Assembly: GCF_004379255.2 (NCBI RefSeq)
Contig: NC_056035.1
Coordinates: 41,110,773 to 41,174,772, forward strand
Origin: Salvia splendens
Lineage: Eukaryota; Streptophyta; Magnoliopsida; Lamiales; Lamiaceae
Direction of reading: 5' to 3'
DNA length: 64,000 bases
The position numbers and the translations under genes are program-made. Shown in pieces: positions 9,898-20,214 of this stretch. The notes under the pieces are model-generated. The model did not search any database. It was not told where the DNA came from and was given only the letters and a program-made list of their open reading frames with translations. Within the stretch, counting starts at the first letter, position 1, and the number at the start of each line of letters is the position of its first letter.

Positions 9898-12800
9898 TGT
9901 GACGCCCCAGAATTTCGTTCCTTTCTTTTGAGATAAATCGGATTTATTAGTTTAATTAAATTTCATTTAGAAGGCGTGTGGACGAAGAATTTCTGCTGTA
10001 ATTTTCGACATTGGAATAAATTAAGAACGGTTGTTGGGGTAAATTGAAGTGCAAGGAAGTTTTACTTCAATAATAATAGTAGAGATCTTTTTGAAAAAAA
10101 TGCTTGGAGGAAAATTTAAATACAAAGTAGTACATGCCTCGATTCCCATACAGTGAGAACAAAATAACAACTCACCCTATTCTAAACTTTGAGAGGAGCT
10201 AACATCAAACTAGTTGCTGAACTAGGACTTGGTCAAAAGCTACTCAAAGCCTAATGCTTAACCAATGACTAAACTTAGCAATAAAACAAAGTGAGTGATG
10301 TAGTAGATTCCTTCTCTTCTAGTCCTCCATACTCTCTCGATTTCCACCTCCACAACACTCCAAAAAGGGGCAGCCCCTAAACCTGCAAAGTTAGCACAAA
10401 ATGGGGTTAGAAAATGAACTTATAAAAAAGGGGAGGGAGGGGCAAGCTCGAATGAAAATGGAGGGGGAGCAGGCCGAATGGTACAGTCAAGAGGCTGCCT
10501 TTTTAGGCAGTGAGAGCCATTTTGTCACATTCCCATCTTACACCAAAGTAGAAGTTAGAACAAATGAGCATAGTAGAATGAGCCCAATGTACATGCTCAA
10601 AATGAACATGAATCAGAGCCTTTTTCCCATCGTCCAAGGCTGAGAAAACAGCCAAGGGAGATCAGCCCAGACATTCACCAAATTAGCAAGAAGAACACAA
10701 TCATCAAACTCAAAAGGAGGCCAAGTGTGTAGCCTCAAAATAGAAGCACAATCCCCCAAAGTTCAGGCACAAAACGCTAAGATTTGAGGCTATATAAGCA
10801 GCCCCTCACCACCTTCTCCCTCCCCTGTTTTTGAACAACCAAATTTCACATATCACGGTAGGAACACAACCGAGGGGGAGGGAGAGGAACGACGGGAGGG
10901 CAGCGGCGCAAGGACAAGAGAGCAGTCCGGCAACAGCATAAACCGGAGAAAAACCGTCCAAACTAAGGTAATCCCCACAACACCACACCATCGCATCATA
11001 TAGACCAAGTAGATAGCCAAGAACATAGAAACTCAATAAAATGTCCACAACAATAAACAAAGGCACCAATCAACACAGTAGGCTCCACATGCAAAATTTA
11101 AAGCATCACATCTTTCACCCCAAATAAGCTACAGCCGAGAACATAAGGTTTTTAAAAGACCAAGCTTTGAAAGGGGTAGGGGGAAAGGGGGACTTAGCTT
11201 AGGCACGAGAAGCTGCCCGGCAAGGCTCGGGCGACAACGTAGCCGGAAAGTCGCCCAAGGAGGCGGCGCTGCCGGAGAGGCAGCGCGAGGACAGAGACGA
11301 CGAGTTTCCGGAGCACGGAGGTGAGGCGACGCCTCCTTCCATATCGGCGACTCCCCCCGAGAATGCGGGAACCCAGCCGTGAATTCGCCGGTGAGAGTCG
11401 TGGCCGCCTCGCAAGGGAGACAGTGGTGAATGGCGAAGGCGGAGCCGGCGAACCTCCACCGAGCTGAACGGACGACGACTCCGCCGAGGAAGAGGAAGGA
11501 CGGGGTGAGGAAGAAAGGGAGAACAGAGGCCACTCCGGCGTGGACCCGCCGGAGAGGAGTGACGGCAGTGGCGAACTCGCCGGGGTGTGGCGACGAGACG
11601 AGGCGGAAGGAGGAGCTGCCATTGAATCACAAATTTGAAAAGTGAGAGAGTGAATTGGAAATTTTTGAGGGAAGAGAGAGATGAGAACCGAGAGTTGAAG
11701 TGGGAGAGTATAGGCTTCATGCCTTTTCCATTTAAGAAGTTGGGCCACTAAATTAATTCAAGGATTGGGCCACTTTAATTAATTAAGAGGATTTGGGCCT
11801 AGAAGTGGATTAAGGGAATAAATGGGCTGCACCATTTATTTGTTAAAATGGATCATGGGGTCATTCATTTAATTAAGGATTGGCCGAGACTTAATCATGA
11901 GAGGTTGGAATTAATTTAAGAATCAAGTTGGAACTTGATTAATTAATTCCCGAATAAATCATTAAAATGGAAAGTGATAAAGTTGAGACGCGAAGGGCCG
12001 ATCGGCGTTGCCCCGCGACGCCATGGGCAGCCTTAAGAAAATTCGAAGAAAAGAATTAGAAGGGTTTTTTTTACAAGAATCCATATTTTATTAATAAGAG
12101 CACAAATAATTGTGCTAGAGAAGATAGAATTTTCCGGTATTAGTAAAGAGAATAATTAAATTATGCAGAGCAGTGAAGCCCGAGAATAGGATTGAGAAAA
12201 ATCCTATGAGCCGAGACTAAGATATAGGTGCTATCCTTTAGGATGCATGCATTATTTTCTCAAGAAAATTAATCCAACTACTAATTAGCGTGCTACGCTA
12301 TTTGTTTTCAAAGGATAAATTATCCAAGGGCAAGTGAGGCTAGACGAGAATTGTTAATTGGAGATAAGTGTATCAGGTGGGCTTTCTTTTAATATCCAAC
12401 ACTATAGTGTGGATATAAAGCAAATACTTGTGAAATTATGAAATATCATCTTTTCTCAAAATGAAGCTGTGATTATTTTAAAGTTGTTGTCATGCCATAA
12501 AATATTTGTTTTCGAGGCCTGTCTGTTGGGGCTATATGCCGAGGGTTTTGGCGATGCCAAAATTAAGTAACGAATTCGGTTCCCAATAGGACCGCAAATC
12601 CTATTCGAAATAATGTGCACAAGAGCCGTGAGCCATCATAGAGAGGTTGGCCGGCCATGGTGTCCGTGCAAGCTGGCCACCTTCACGGTACACGATTCTC
12701 AGACATGGTATCAGTTTTAAGAACTTAGACTGCAGTCGGACTTTTAAGATCACAAATGAATTTAGTATGCTCGGGCCTTTTAAGAAAAACCCCGTGTGAT

Positions 12801-13259
12801 ACTGTTGATGGATGACAACTATATAATGTATGTTTTGTTTTCGGCACGTGTCCACTGAGTACTCCTGTACTCAGCCCTGCATGTATTTATAAATGTGAAG
12901 GTTGAACGTCAAGAGGAGGGAGTATGGATCGGAGTCGATGTTATTAAGTAATCAAGTGGATTTCTTGACGATTCGTGTCTTCATACACGAAGTCGTTTAG
13001 TAAGGACTTATTTCGCTATATTTTGTTTAGTGAGAATTTCAAGTCTCACATTCGAACTCTGATTTAGTTGATGAAATGATTATTCTATTTTGAGACCATG
13101 TAATTGAATACTTGGCTTCTATCTTATGGTATTAATCGATTTGGCATTTTCGGCAAGTTTCTTGAGTTCTACCCTCTTTTCTTTCCCCGCTTCGTTAATC
13201 CCTCTTATTGGTCGCGGATTACCCGTTTTCGCTATCCTTAGCAAATTAGAGTCGTGACA
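9898..13259 (+). mobile_element. Solo LTR, about 3.4 kb, probably Tekay/Del-type Ty3
   Basis: The sequence starts TGTGACGCCCCAG and ends GTCGTGACA, flanked by a perfect 5-bp duplication CTCTT (9893-9897 and 13260-13264). No gag or pol is present, so this is a solo LTR left by LTR-LTR recombination. Length, the TGTGACGCCCC start and the segment near 12855-12885 (GAGTACTCCTGTACTCAGCC, CTGCATGT) are typical of Tekay/Del chromovirus LTRs. Its GC-rich part (11200-11600) has long open frames on both strands; none resembles a known protein. Confidence 0.85.
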
Positions 13260-13292
13260 CTCTTAACCATGCTTTAGGGTACTAGACATAAT

Positions 13293-13754
13293 TAGACATG
13301 CCCACGGTTCGTAAACCGGCGGTTCAGGTTCGGAACCGCCGGTTCTGGTTTCGAGAAATGTGGAACCGGAACCGAACCGTGAGGCTATTTCATGGTTCCA
13401 GTTTCGGTTCAAAAACCAGCGGTTCCGGTTCCGGTTTCGATTCCGAACCGTCGGTTTTTCAGCGGTTTTTTATGGGTTTTCACGGTTCCGAACCGCCGGT
13501 TTCTGGCGGTTTTTCGCAGTTCCGGCTAGATTTCACGGTTTTCCGATGGTTTCTCACGGTTTCGGTTTGGAACCGTCTAGAACCGGTGGTTCCGGCACGA
13601 TTTCGGTTCGTAAAATTTGGAACCGTAACCGGCCCGCGGTTCAAAATATGGCGGTTCCGGTTCAAGAAAAAAGTCACGGTTCCGGTTCAGAACCAGAACT
13701 GGCGGTTACGGTTCTGCGGTTAACCGCCGGAACTGAAAACCTTGGGCATCTCTA
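13293..13754. mobile_element. Small hAT (Ac-type) MITE, 462 bp
   Basis: Ends TAGACATGCCCACGG and CCTTGGGCATCTCTA form an imperfect inverted repeat, flanked by a perfect 8-bp duplication GACATAAT (13285-13292, 13755-13762). The interior is built of GGTTCCGGTT/AACCGCCGG motifs, the subterminal repeats expected of hAT elements. It has no coding capacity; the open frames are repeat artefacts. Confidence 0.88.
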
Positions 13755-14244
13755 GACATAATATTAGGGATGAAGTTTACAGTATAAGCACCAACATATG
13801 TTTGTGTTTAAGATGTAAACTTTTTTTTTGTGCATAAGCTGCATTTTTTGTTATTGCCACCAGAAAATCTTCATCACATGGCATCAACCTCCAAACCCTT
13901 CATAGGGGGTGGCTTACTAAACTAACTAGGCTGCATTTTGTATAAACATCATCACTATACATCCTATTAAGCAATTAGTGAATATTTTTGGTATTATCAC
14001 TTGAAATCAGCCTCTAAACCCTTCATAGGGGATGGCTTTTTTTAAATTTCCCACAAAAAATCTTTATCACATGGCATATGGACAACAACACAATGCATAG
14101 GGACCTCAGAGGACACTAACACAGCCTCCAAACCATACACAGGGGTGGCTGAGCTTTCCCTCAGAAAAGCTTCATCACAGAGCATATGGACAACAACATA
14201 AGGCAAAGGGGCAACACATTACACTTACAACAGCCACAGTAATG

Positions 14245-14335
14245 CACATAAACATTCATCATCAATTCCCACTGCCTCAATATCACATAAACATTCATCA
14301 TCAATTCCCATTGCCTCAATATCACATAAACATTC
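14245..14335 (+). repeat. 39-bp tandem repeat in the mariner 3' part
   Basis: Copies start at 14245, 14284 and (partial) 14323, each with CACATAAACATTC. The two full copies differ by one base. Confidence 0.85.
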
Positions 14336-14599
14336 TACATCATAAATAGGCTGCATTTTCCTAAAATCAGAAGCCTCCAAACCCTAAAAAGTGTGGCTTT
14401 GAATAAGAAATAAACTCACTAGTTAGATGAGATCCTTGAGGCAAGGAAAAATGATGAATAGCATTGCTTTTTCATTGTCGGTGTACTCCCTTTTTGGTTC
14501 CACCGCCAGCGGCATTGCTGCGCCCATGGAAGGTGGTTCACTTTCCCACCAATTAACAGGATGTGAAGGTGACTTGGTCTCCGACCAGTCAAACGGCTG

Positions 14600-14980
14600 C
14601 TACAGAGGCTGAGTTTCAGATTCGTCAAACACCACAGTCGGAGGTAAAGTTTCAGATCCGTAGATTAATAGGGACAGAGGTAGAGTTTCAGAACCGTAGA
14701 AGCCCTCGGACTGATCTTCAGTTTCAGATCCGTCGAAACCCTTAGACGGAGCTTCAGTTTCAGATCTGTCGAGAGCCTTGGACGGAGCTTCAGTTTCAGA
14801 TCCGTTGAAACCCTTGGACGGAGCTTCAGTTTTAGATCTGTAAAAGAACCAATTGGGGGGTGTCAGAACGTCAGCCCCGTCGTCGCCTATGAACGGTGGA
14901 ACACCGTGAACCACGAACCGACGACCAATTTTGTCGTCGTCAACCCAGTCGGTCGGTGTTTCAGGGACGACAGAGTCCAT
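14600..14980 (-). CDS. Antisense frame with 12-residue repeats in the mariner 3' end, function unknown
   Basis: A 126-residue frame runs from ATG at 14978-14980, near the mariner right end, towards the transposase. It begins MDSVVPETPTDWVDDDKIGR and then carries several copies of a 12-residue unit like GSETEAPSKGFD, encoded by 36-bp tandem repeats (about 14610-14850). Repeat units keep frame and vary mostly by substitution. I do not recognise the protein; plant mariners are usually described with a single transposase gene. It may be captured host sequence or a chance frame. Confidence 0.35.
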   Translation of the reverse strand: MDSVVPETPTDWVDDDKIGRRFVVHGVPPFIGDDGADVLTPPNWFFYRSKTEAPSKGFNGSETEAPSKALDRSETEAPSKGFDGSETEDQSEGFYGSETLPLSLLIYGSETLPPTVVFDESETQPL

Positions 14981-15288
14981 CGATTAGGAGGGAGGCGGAG
15001 GGGGAGAGTGAGTAAGGCGGATGAATCGAGAGTGAGAGAGTGAATGAGAGAGAGAATCGAGAGTGAGAGAGTAGATGAGAGTGAATGAGAGAGATAATCG
15101 AGAGTTGACTGGTGCAGGGTATGACATCCATTTCTTTTTTTTTAATGTATATAATGGCATTTTGTGTAAATTTTGCCAACAATAAGAGTATTTTTGATAT
15201 CTAAATATAGTAAGTAGGAAGTGTGACTCTTAATCGGGGACAGACCGAAATGGAAAAGTGTGACTCTTAATCGAGGACGGAGGGAGTA

Positions 15289-15459
15289 TTTATTAACTTA
15301 ATCCGGTCAAAATGTAATTAAAATCCGCTGACTGTTAAATTTTAACAGTTTCGTCAAATTCGGACCAAATGTGATCCGTTTTTATTCCGTCAAAAGATAA
15401 TGTTTTGGACCAAAATCGTAAAATCGCAATATGTTAAGGACTAAAATGGGCCTTTAGTC
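15289..15459 (-). repeat. Right terminal inverted repeat of the Pack-MULE-like element
   Basis: Reverse complement of the repeat at 6405-6590. It begins immediately after the mariner's right-hand TA, so the mariner landed at the inner edge of this repeat. Confidence 0.8.
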
Positions 15460-15468
15460 TTCAGAAAA

Positions 15469-16049
15469 ATAATCAGTCAGTATAGTATTGGGCTAGCTTT
15501 ATCAAACTTTTAGCCCATAATTAGTTAGCCTCACTAGATAAGTCGAGTCTATCATTAGGCTCACACCATTTTGCCCAAAATTAGCCTGGCCCAATTTATT
15601 CATAGTTTGTTTTTTCTTTTGCTTTTTGTCTCCGATTTTTAAAAGTTACCGAATGAATCATAATTTAACTAAAATTCGTGATATTATGAGGGGGTTAAGT
15701 CGCGTATAGACCATAATAGTGTATCCTTGTAACAAACAAGCCTTATTTATTCGTCAAAGGGGGCGATCGATTTTATTGTTTGACATCTAAATAAATATAA
15801 GGTTATTTTATATTTTTATGCATGCGAATATTGTCAAACTTGACCAGCTACAGTTCCACACGTCTAAATTGACTTATTATCATTGCATTAAGACCCTCTT
15901 TGTTTGGTGGAAGTCCAATCTTGAAATAATGCCATCTACTATGGCCGTTCTTTAATTTATTGTGGAAATTTAATACAATTAATTAATTAGCTTGATTTCT
16001 AATTTAACCAACTTGCTACCCCATAACTAATGTCGAAAAAAAACTAAGC
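15469..16049. other. Intergenic sequence, nothing recognised
   Basis: AT-rich DNA between the Pack-MULE-like element and a hAT element, without recognisable genes or repeats. Confidence 0.5.
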
Positions 16050-16057
16050 ATCACGTC

Positions 16058-17181
16058 CAGTGGCGGACGCAGAAATAAATTTTGGCAGGGGCTTCACTAA
16101 AAATTTTCATACTCCCTCCGTCCCTTAAAAATATAAATTCTTTTGTTTTTTTTGTCAGCCCCCTAAAAATAGAAACTTTACATTTTAGGAAATTTTTTTT
16201 CTCTAATTAAGGATCCATTTTCCACTAACACATTTTATTTCTATTCATTTCTTATTTTACCAATTTTGCATTAAAATTCGAGCAGGTGAACAATGAGACA
16301 TGTATTCATGGATGAATATAATTTTATATTAACAAAAAGAAAAAGAAAATTGTTGTGTTTGTTTTGCTAAAGCAATAAGTATCTAATATTACATAAAAAA
16401 ATGCATAATTATCTCGTAAATTTTAAAATTTGAATATAAATATATGAACTTTTGATTTTTATAACTTTTCTCCTAGATCTAAAATCAAAACATAGGTGGC
16501 GAATTAAAGCTTATGTGGCAATCAAAACTACACAAATATGTTTATATTAATTAAAAATATGAATTTGAATTTGTGAACTATGACAAAAGAAAAGGAAAAA
16601 ATTGACCTGGCCTAACCCATTAAAGTGGTAAAGAAGACAAGTTGTAATTCTCGTTTGAAATTTGTAGGAGAAAAATTCAATATTTTTTTGTTCTACCGTT
16701 TGGAATAAATTTAAATGGAGTGTGGCTGTATAAGGGAAAAACTTTTTTAGTTTTCGGTAAATTACGTTGTTCAATAGAAAAATATTTCTTGCAAATTTAG
16801 GAAACAATTTTTAAAGTTTTATTATTATAAGTAAGATCATTAAAATGTAGTTACACTTGCAAGATCGTGCCACCGTTTAACTAGGGAATAGGGATTCACT
16901 TTTTCAATATTATTATCATATTGTATTCATTTAAGTTTAACGGCTTTTATTTATTTCTATCTTCTTCTTCCCATTATATGCGGTTGCCATGGTTCCAAGA
17001 CATTTTCTCGGTGATTTTATTTTTTCAGCCCCTCCTTCCCATTAAACCCCAAAGATATTAGCTTGGGAAGGGCTTAAGATAATTTCTAAGAAAGTTAAAT
17101 TTTTTATAGTATAAATTTATTATAAAAAAAAGTTTGGGAGGGGCTTAAGCCCCTCACCCCCTCCACTTGGGTCCGCCACTG
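16058..17181. mobile_element. Non-autonomous hAT element (Tip100-like ends), 1.1 kb
   Basis: It starts CAGTGGCGGAC and ends GTCCGCCACTG, a perfect 11-bp inverted repeat, flanked by a perfect 8-bp duplication ATCACGTC (16050-16057, 17182-17189). Similar CAGGGGCGGAG termini are known from Tip100-type hAT elements. There is no transposase. A CTCCCTCCGTCCC-type sequence near 16113 suggests a partial Stowaway inside. Confidence 0.92.
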
Positions 17182-17189
17182 ATCACGTC

Positions 17190-19860
17190 GATTTAATTGC
17201 TGTAATGGTTAATTATATTTATAATGATTCCATCAAAGTAAATATGTATTCTTAAATCATCCAATTCGTGAAGCAAAAAAGACGAGGCACTAATGTTATT
17301 TAATTATGATTGATGTGTAACAAATTTCATCAACTTTGACTTATTTTGGTTTTTTCTAATACGTACTATAATAGGTTGTTGTATAATATCACCTTTTAAT
17401 TTGTAACGAAATAGACATGATCGTTGAATTTTGATATCATCGATGATGTTATGTTGATTTAATGTTTTTATTTCATGAATAATGTGACAGATATACCTAT
17501 AATAATTTCAAGTTTTTGAGAAATTTGAGCATGTCTATTTTACTACAAATTGAAAAGTTATGTTATATTACAGTAATTTATCAAATATGTCATAAAATAA
17601 AATAAAATTAAAGCTCGTAAATTTATACTATTAATGTAACCAATCACGATCTCAATTATTTTAATACTCCATAAACAAGTGTGTGCATTTGACATATTGT
17701 ATGATTATTATCGTTAGTCATTAATTTAAGTAGTCAGCTTTGGCTGTCTACATTTCCCAATGTGCAAATGGAATTACTTTATTATTTGAAGGACGGTTTT
17801 AAATTTATTGGAATACCAATTTTGACTAATCACCTATATCGAACTTCACCAGAATAACTCAATTTTATTAATTAGTATATGCAAAAAAAAGTGAGATATC
17901 TTTATGTCATGCTTCACATATTTGATATTTCGACGCTAGAACTATATATAACTCGACTTGCAGATTAATTAGGCATTATTTTTTCCAGCTCGTGATCTAA
18001 ATTTTAATTTGCATTGTATGATGGCAAACATGTTAAACCATTTGTTTGTTAAATCATTTTAAAATTCATACTTGTTAGTTCAAATGTAATTATTAAAAAA
18101 AATTATATGTTGGGCATATCAGAATTCAAGTATGTACGAGACATGTGATGGCAAATTCGTGCATCTATCTTAATTAAAAAAAATAATTTTAATTAATAAA
18201 TATAATTAGACATTAATAAATTCGCAATGTAGAACCAATAAACTTATTTAAAACTCTAATTATAGATTTAACCAAATCTCAATTGAACATAAATGCACTC
18301 TAATCAAAACATCAACCAATCCTTATTTTAGTACTTACTTGTAAGTAATGAATGATTTAATTATAATTGCGGCCATTTCACACTCTTTTGACGGTCGCAT
18401 CAAAGTTTTTGCATTAAGGAAATGTTAAAAAGACTATTTCTCGACAAGTTACAAACCTATTATATCATGCAAATAAATACAAAAATTATTATCATTTTCA
18501 ATATCTAACTAATAGGACATTAAATGATGGGCCTTGGAGTAATAAATAGCATACTTTGATAACTAGCAATTTCTTGTTGAAACAAATATTAGTATTCGTT
18601 TTCACTTAGTAAAAATGAATTTGATAATGAATAAGTTTCATTTATTTTTTTATGGAGTATAAAATTTTGTTATGTTTGTATATTCTTTATAGTTTGATCT
18701 TATTAAACACAATTTATCCATACATGTCCTAAAGATTTTATTTTAATTATGTTAAATATAATATTTACTATTGTAGGAAACGGAAATTGAACTCAAAAGC
18801 TTTACCTGGTGAACCCGAGACCTCTCACTAAAGAGACCCTTGTAAAACCTTAGTTTTTGCAGTGTTGAAACATATTACTCGTACTATTATAATTGAAAAT
18901 ATGAATATTAATTATATGAATATTCAGTTTTACAGAACGAAATGCAAAAACCTACTTTCGCATTGCTATATGGAATTAAATGAAATGCTACACCAAAAAT
19001 TTGTAAATGTCTTTTTCTTTCAAATTACAAGTATAACTCGAAGTATATAATACTAATAAATTGGCATAAAATATAATGAGTCTCATTTGGCAGTTTTAAA
19101 ATCAGATTAATGTTTCCTTGTCGATATCGAATGCATAAACTATTAAATATATTAAAGTAATAAAAGACAAAAAAAAATAGATATCACTCGAATACAATAG
19201 TTAAAACTTAGTATTTCAAGTTGCATTGGAAAAGTATTAATTTGATTAAATTAACCTAGTGCAACATTTCAACGCGTGGCATATGAAATTGGACTACTCA
19301 AATTACAAACTTCGAAACGTCTTCTTTGTTTAGTACCTTGACTGATAGACGATATTAATATTTGTATATTATCAGTCCAAAATGTAATACTGAAATTTTA
19401 TATTTCATGAATTTAGTAAAATAATCAAACATTTAGAATAAAACATTTAATCATTATTAAATTTTTTGTTACCAAAGTAATCAACAATTTGAACTCCCAA
19501 CTTATCATTTAATGCAAGATCCAGTCAAAAGTGTACAGTGATTTTTTTTCATATTAAGATACTACTATATCAGTTACAACTCAAAAAAAGGACAAACAAA
19601 TATTTATATTTAGACATCAGTTACAACTCCAAAAACGGACAAACAAATTTTTAAAATACAAGCTAGTACGATTATAGTTTGTGATTTTATTCGAAAACAA
19701 CCACAAAATAAAATATATTACTAAAAATAAAATTGAGATATGATTATAAAAGTAAACAAGATTAAATATTGCAAAATAAAAATTCAATTTTTAGAGGTAA
19801 ATAAAAATGATGACATTACAAAATTTTAGAGCATGAAGAGAAAGAGAGAACCGAAGTACA
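17190..19860. other. AT-rich intergenic region upstream of HMGS, no gene seen
   Basis: About 2.7 kb of AT-rich sequence with only short random open frames. No complete transposon, tRNA or other RNA gene was recognised. Confidence 0.55.
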
Positions 19861-19865
19861 TAAGA

Positions 19866-19907
19866 AATAACAATAACAATAACAATAACAATAACAATAA
19901 TAATAAC

Positions 19908-19945
<38 letters not shown>
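19866..19945 (+). repeat. (AAC/AAT)n microsatellite in the HMGS promoter region
   Basis: An AATAACAATAAC run passes into pure (AAT)n. It lies about 125-200 bp upstream of the TATA box of HMGS, a likely polymorphic site close to the promoter. Confidence 0.9.
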
Positions 19946-19950
<5 letters not shown>

Positions 19951-20070
19951 TAAAATACTAATGAAGCATATATATGGTTGGTGAGCGGAGATTCACCAAG
20001 TCTGCATTTGGGGACTGTGAAAGCTAAGAAAATGGAAAAATACTGAATTTCTGCTCTCGTTTGACTCTTC

Positions 20071-20084
20071 CCTATATATATACT
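20071..20084 (+). promoter_or_regulatory. TATA box of HMGS
   Basis: CCTATATATATAC is followed by a CT-rich leader (about 20088-20160, including TCTTCTCTCTCTCTC) and the ATG at 20215. Spacing and leader composition fit a plant core promoter. Confidence 0.65.
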
Positions 20085-20214
20085 ACACTCTCCTCTCCTC
20101 TCACCACCTTCAGATTCACACACAATCCAACCATCCATTCTCTTCTCTCTCTCTCATCGACTGCTGTGTCTGCTGTTTAACTGATCCCTTATTTCCTTTC
20201 CTTCCTCAACTGAG

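Larger units (their letters stand above)
7902..15286 (+). mobile_element. Mariner-like element (plant DD39D type), 7.4 kb with nested insertions
   Basis: The element starts CTCCCTCCGTCCCCG after TA (7900-7901) and ends CGAGGACGGAGGGAG before TA (15287-15288): the TA target duplication and CTCCCTCCGTC ends of plant mariner/Stowaway elements. Both ends continue into ATTAAGAGTCACAC. The right end carries this terminal sequence twice (near 15218 and 15260). It encodes a transposase at 8423-9829. Without the solo LTR (9898-13259) and hAT (13293-13754), its size would be about 3.5 kb, normal for plant mariners. Confidence 0.9.
6405..15459. mobile_element. Pack-MULE-like element with long inverted repeats, carrying a CHUP1-like fragment
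   Basis: The ends are an inverted repeat of about 170-185 bp: 6405-6590 (begins GACTAAAGTCCC) and 15289-15459 (ends GGGCCTTTAGTC), matching at most positions. The same repeat family, with shared wording such as TTTTGGTCC and ATTTTACGATTTTGG, forms the palindromic element at 24837-25180, which has a perfect 9-bp target duplication; hence the MULE assignment. Without the mariner inserted at 7902-15286 the element would be about 1.7 kb, holding coding-like sequence from another gene and no MULE transposase. A 9-bp target duplication was not found at these ends. Confidence 0.65.

Noticed and set aside
11129..11748. Overlapping 130-184-residue frames on the minus strand and one on the plus strand
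   Set aside because: GC-rich part of a solo LTR; frames overlap in all phases, with no recognisable domain or splice support.
13298..13755. Two 130-140-residue frames rich in Phe, Arg and Gly
   Set aside because: Produced by GGTTCCGGTT subterminal repeats of a hAT MITE.
18780..18850. Possible tRNA-like sequence (GGTCTCGGGTTCACC on the minus strand)
   Set aside because: No A box at suitable spacing and no pairing acceptor stem.
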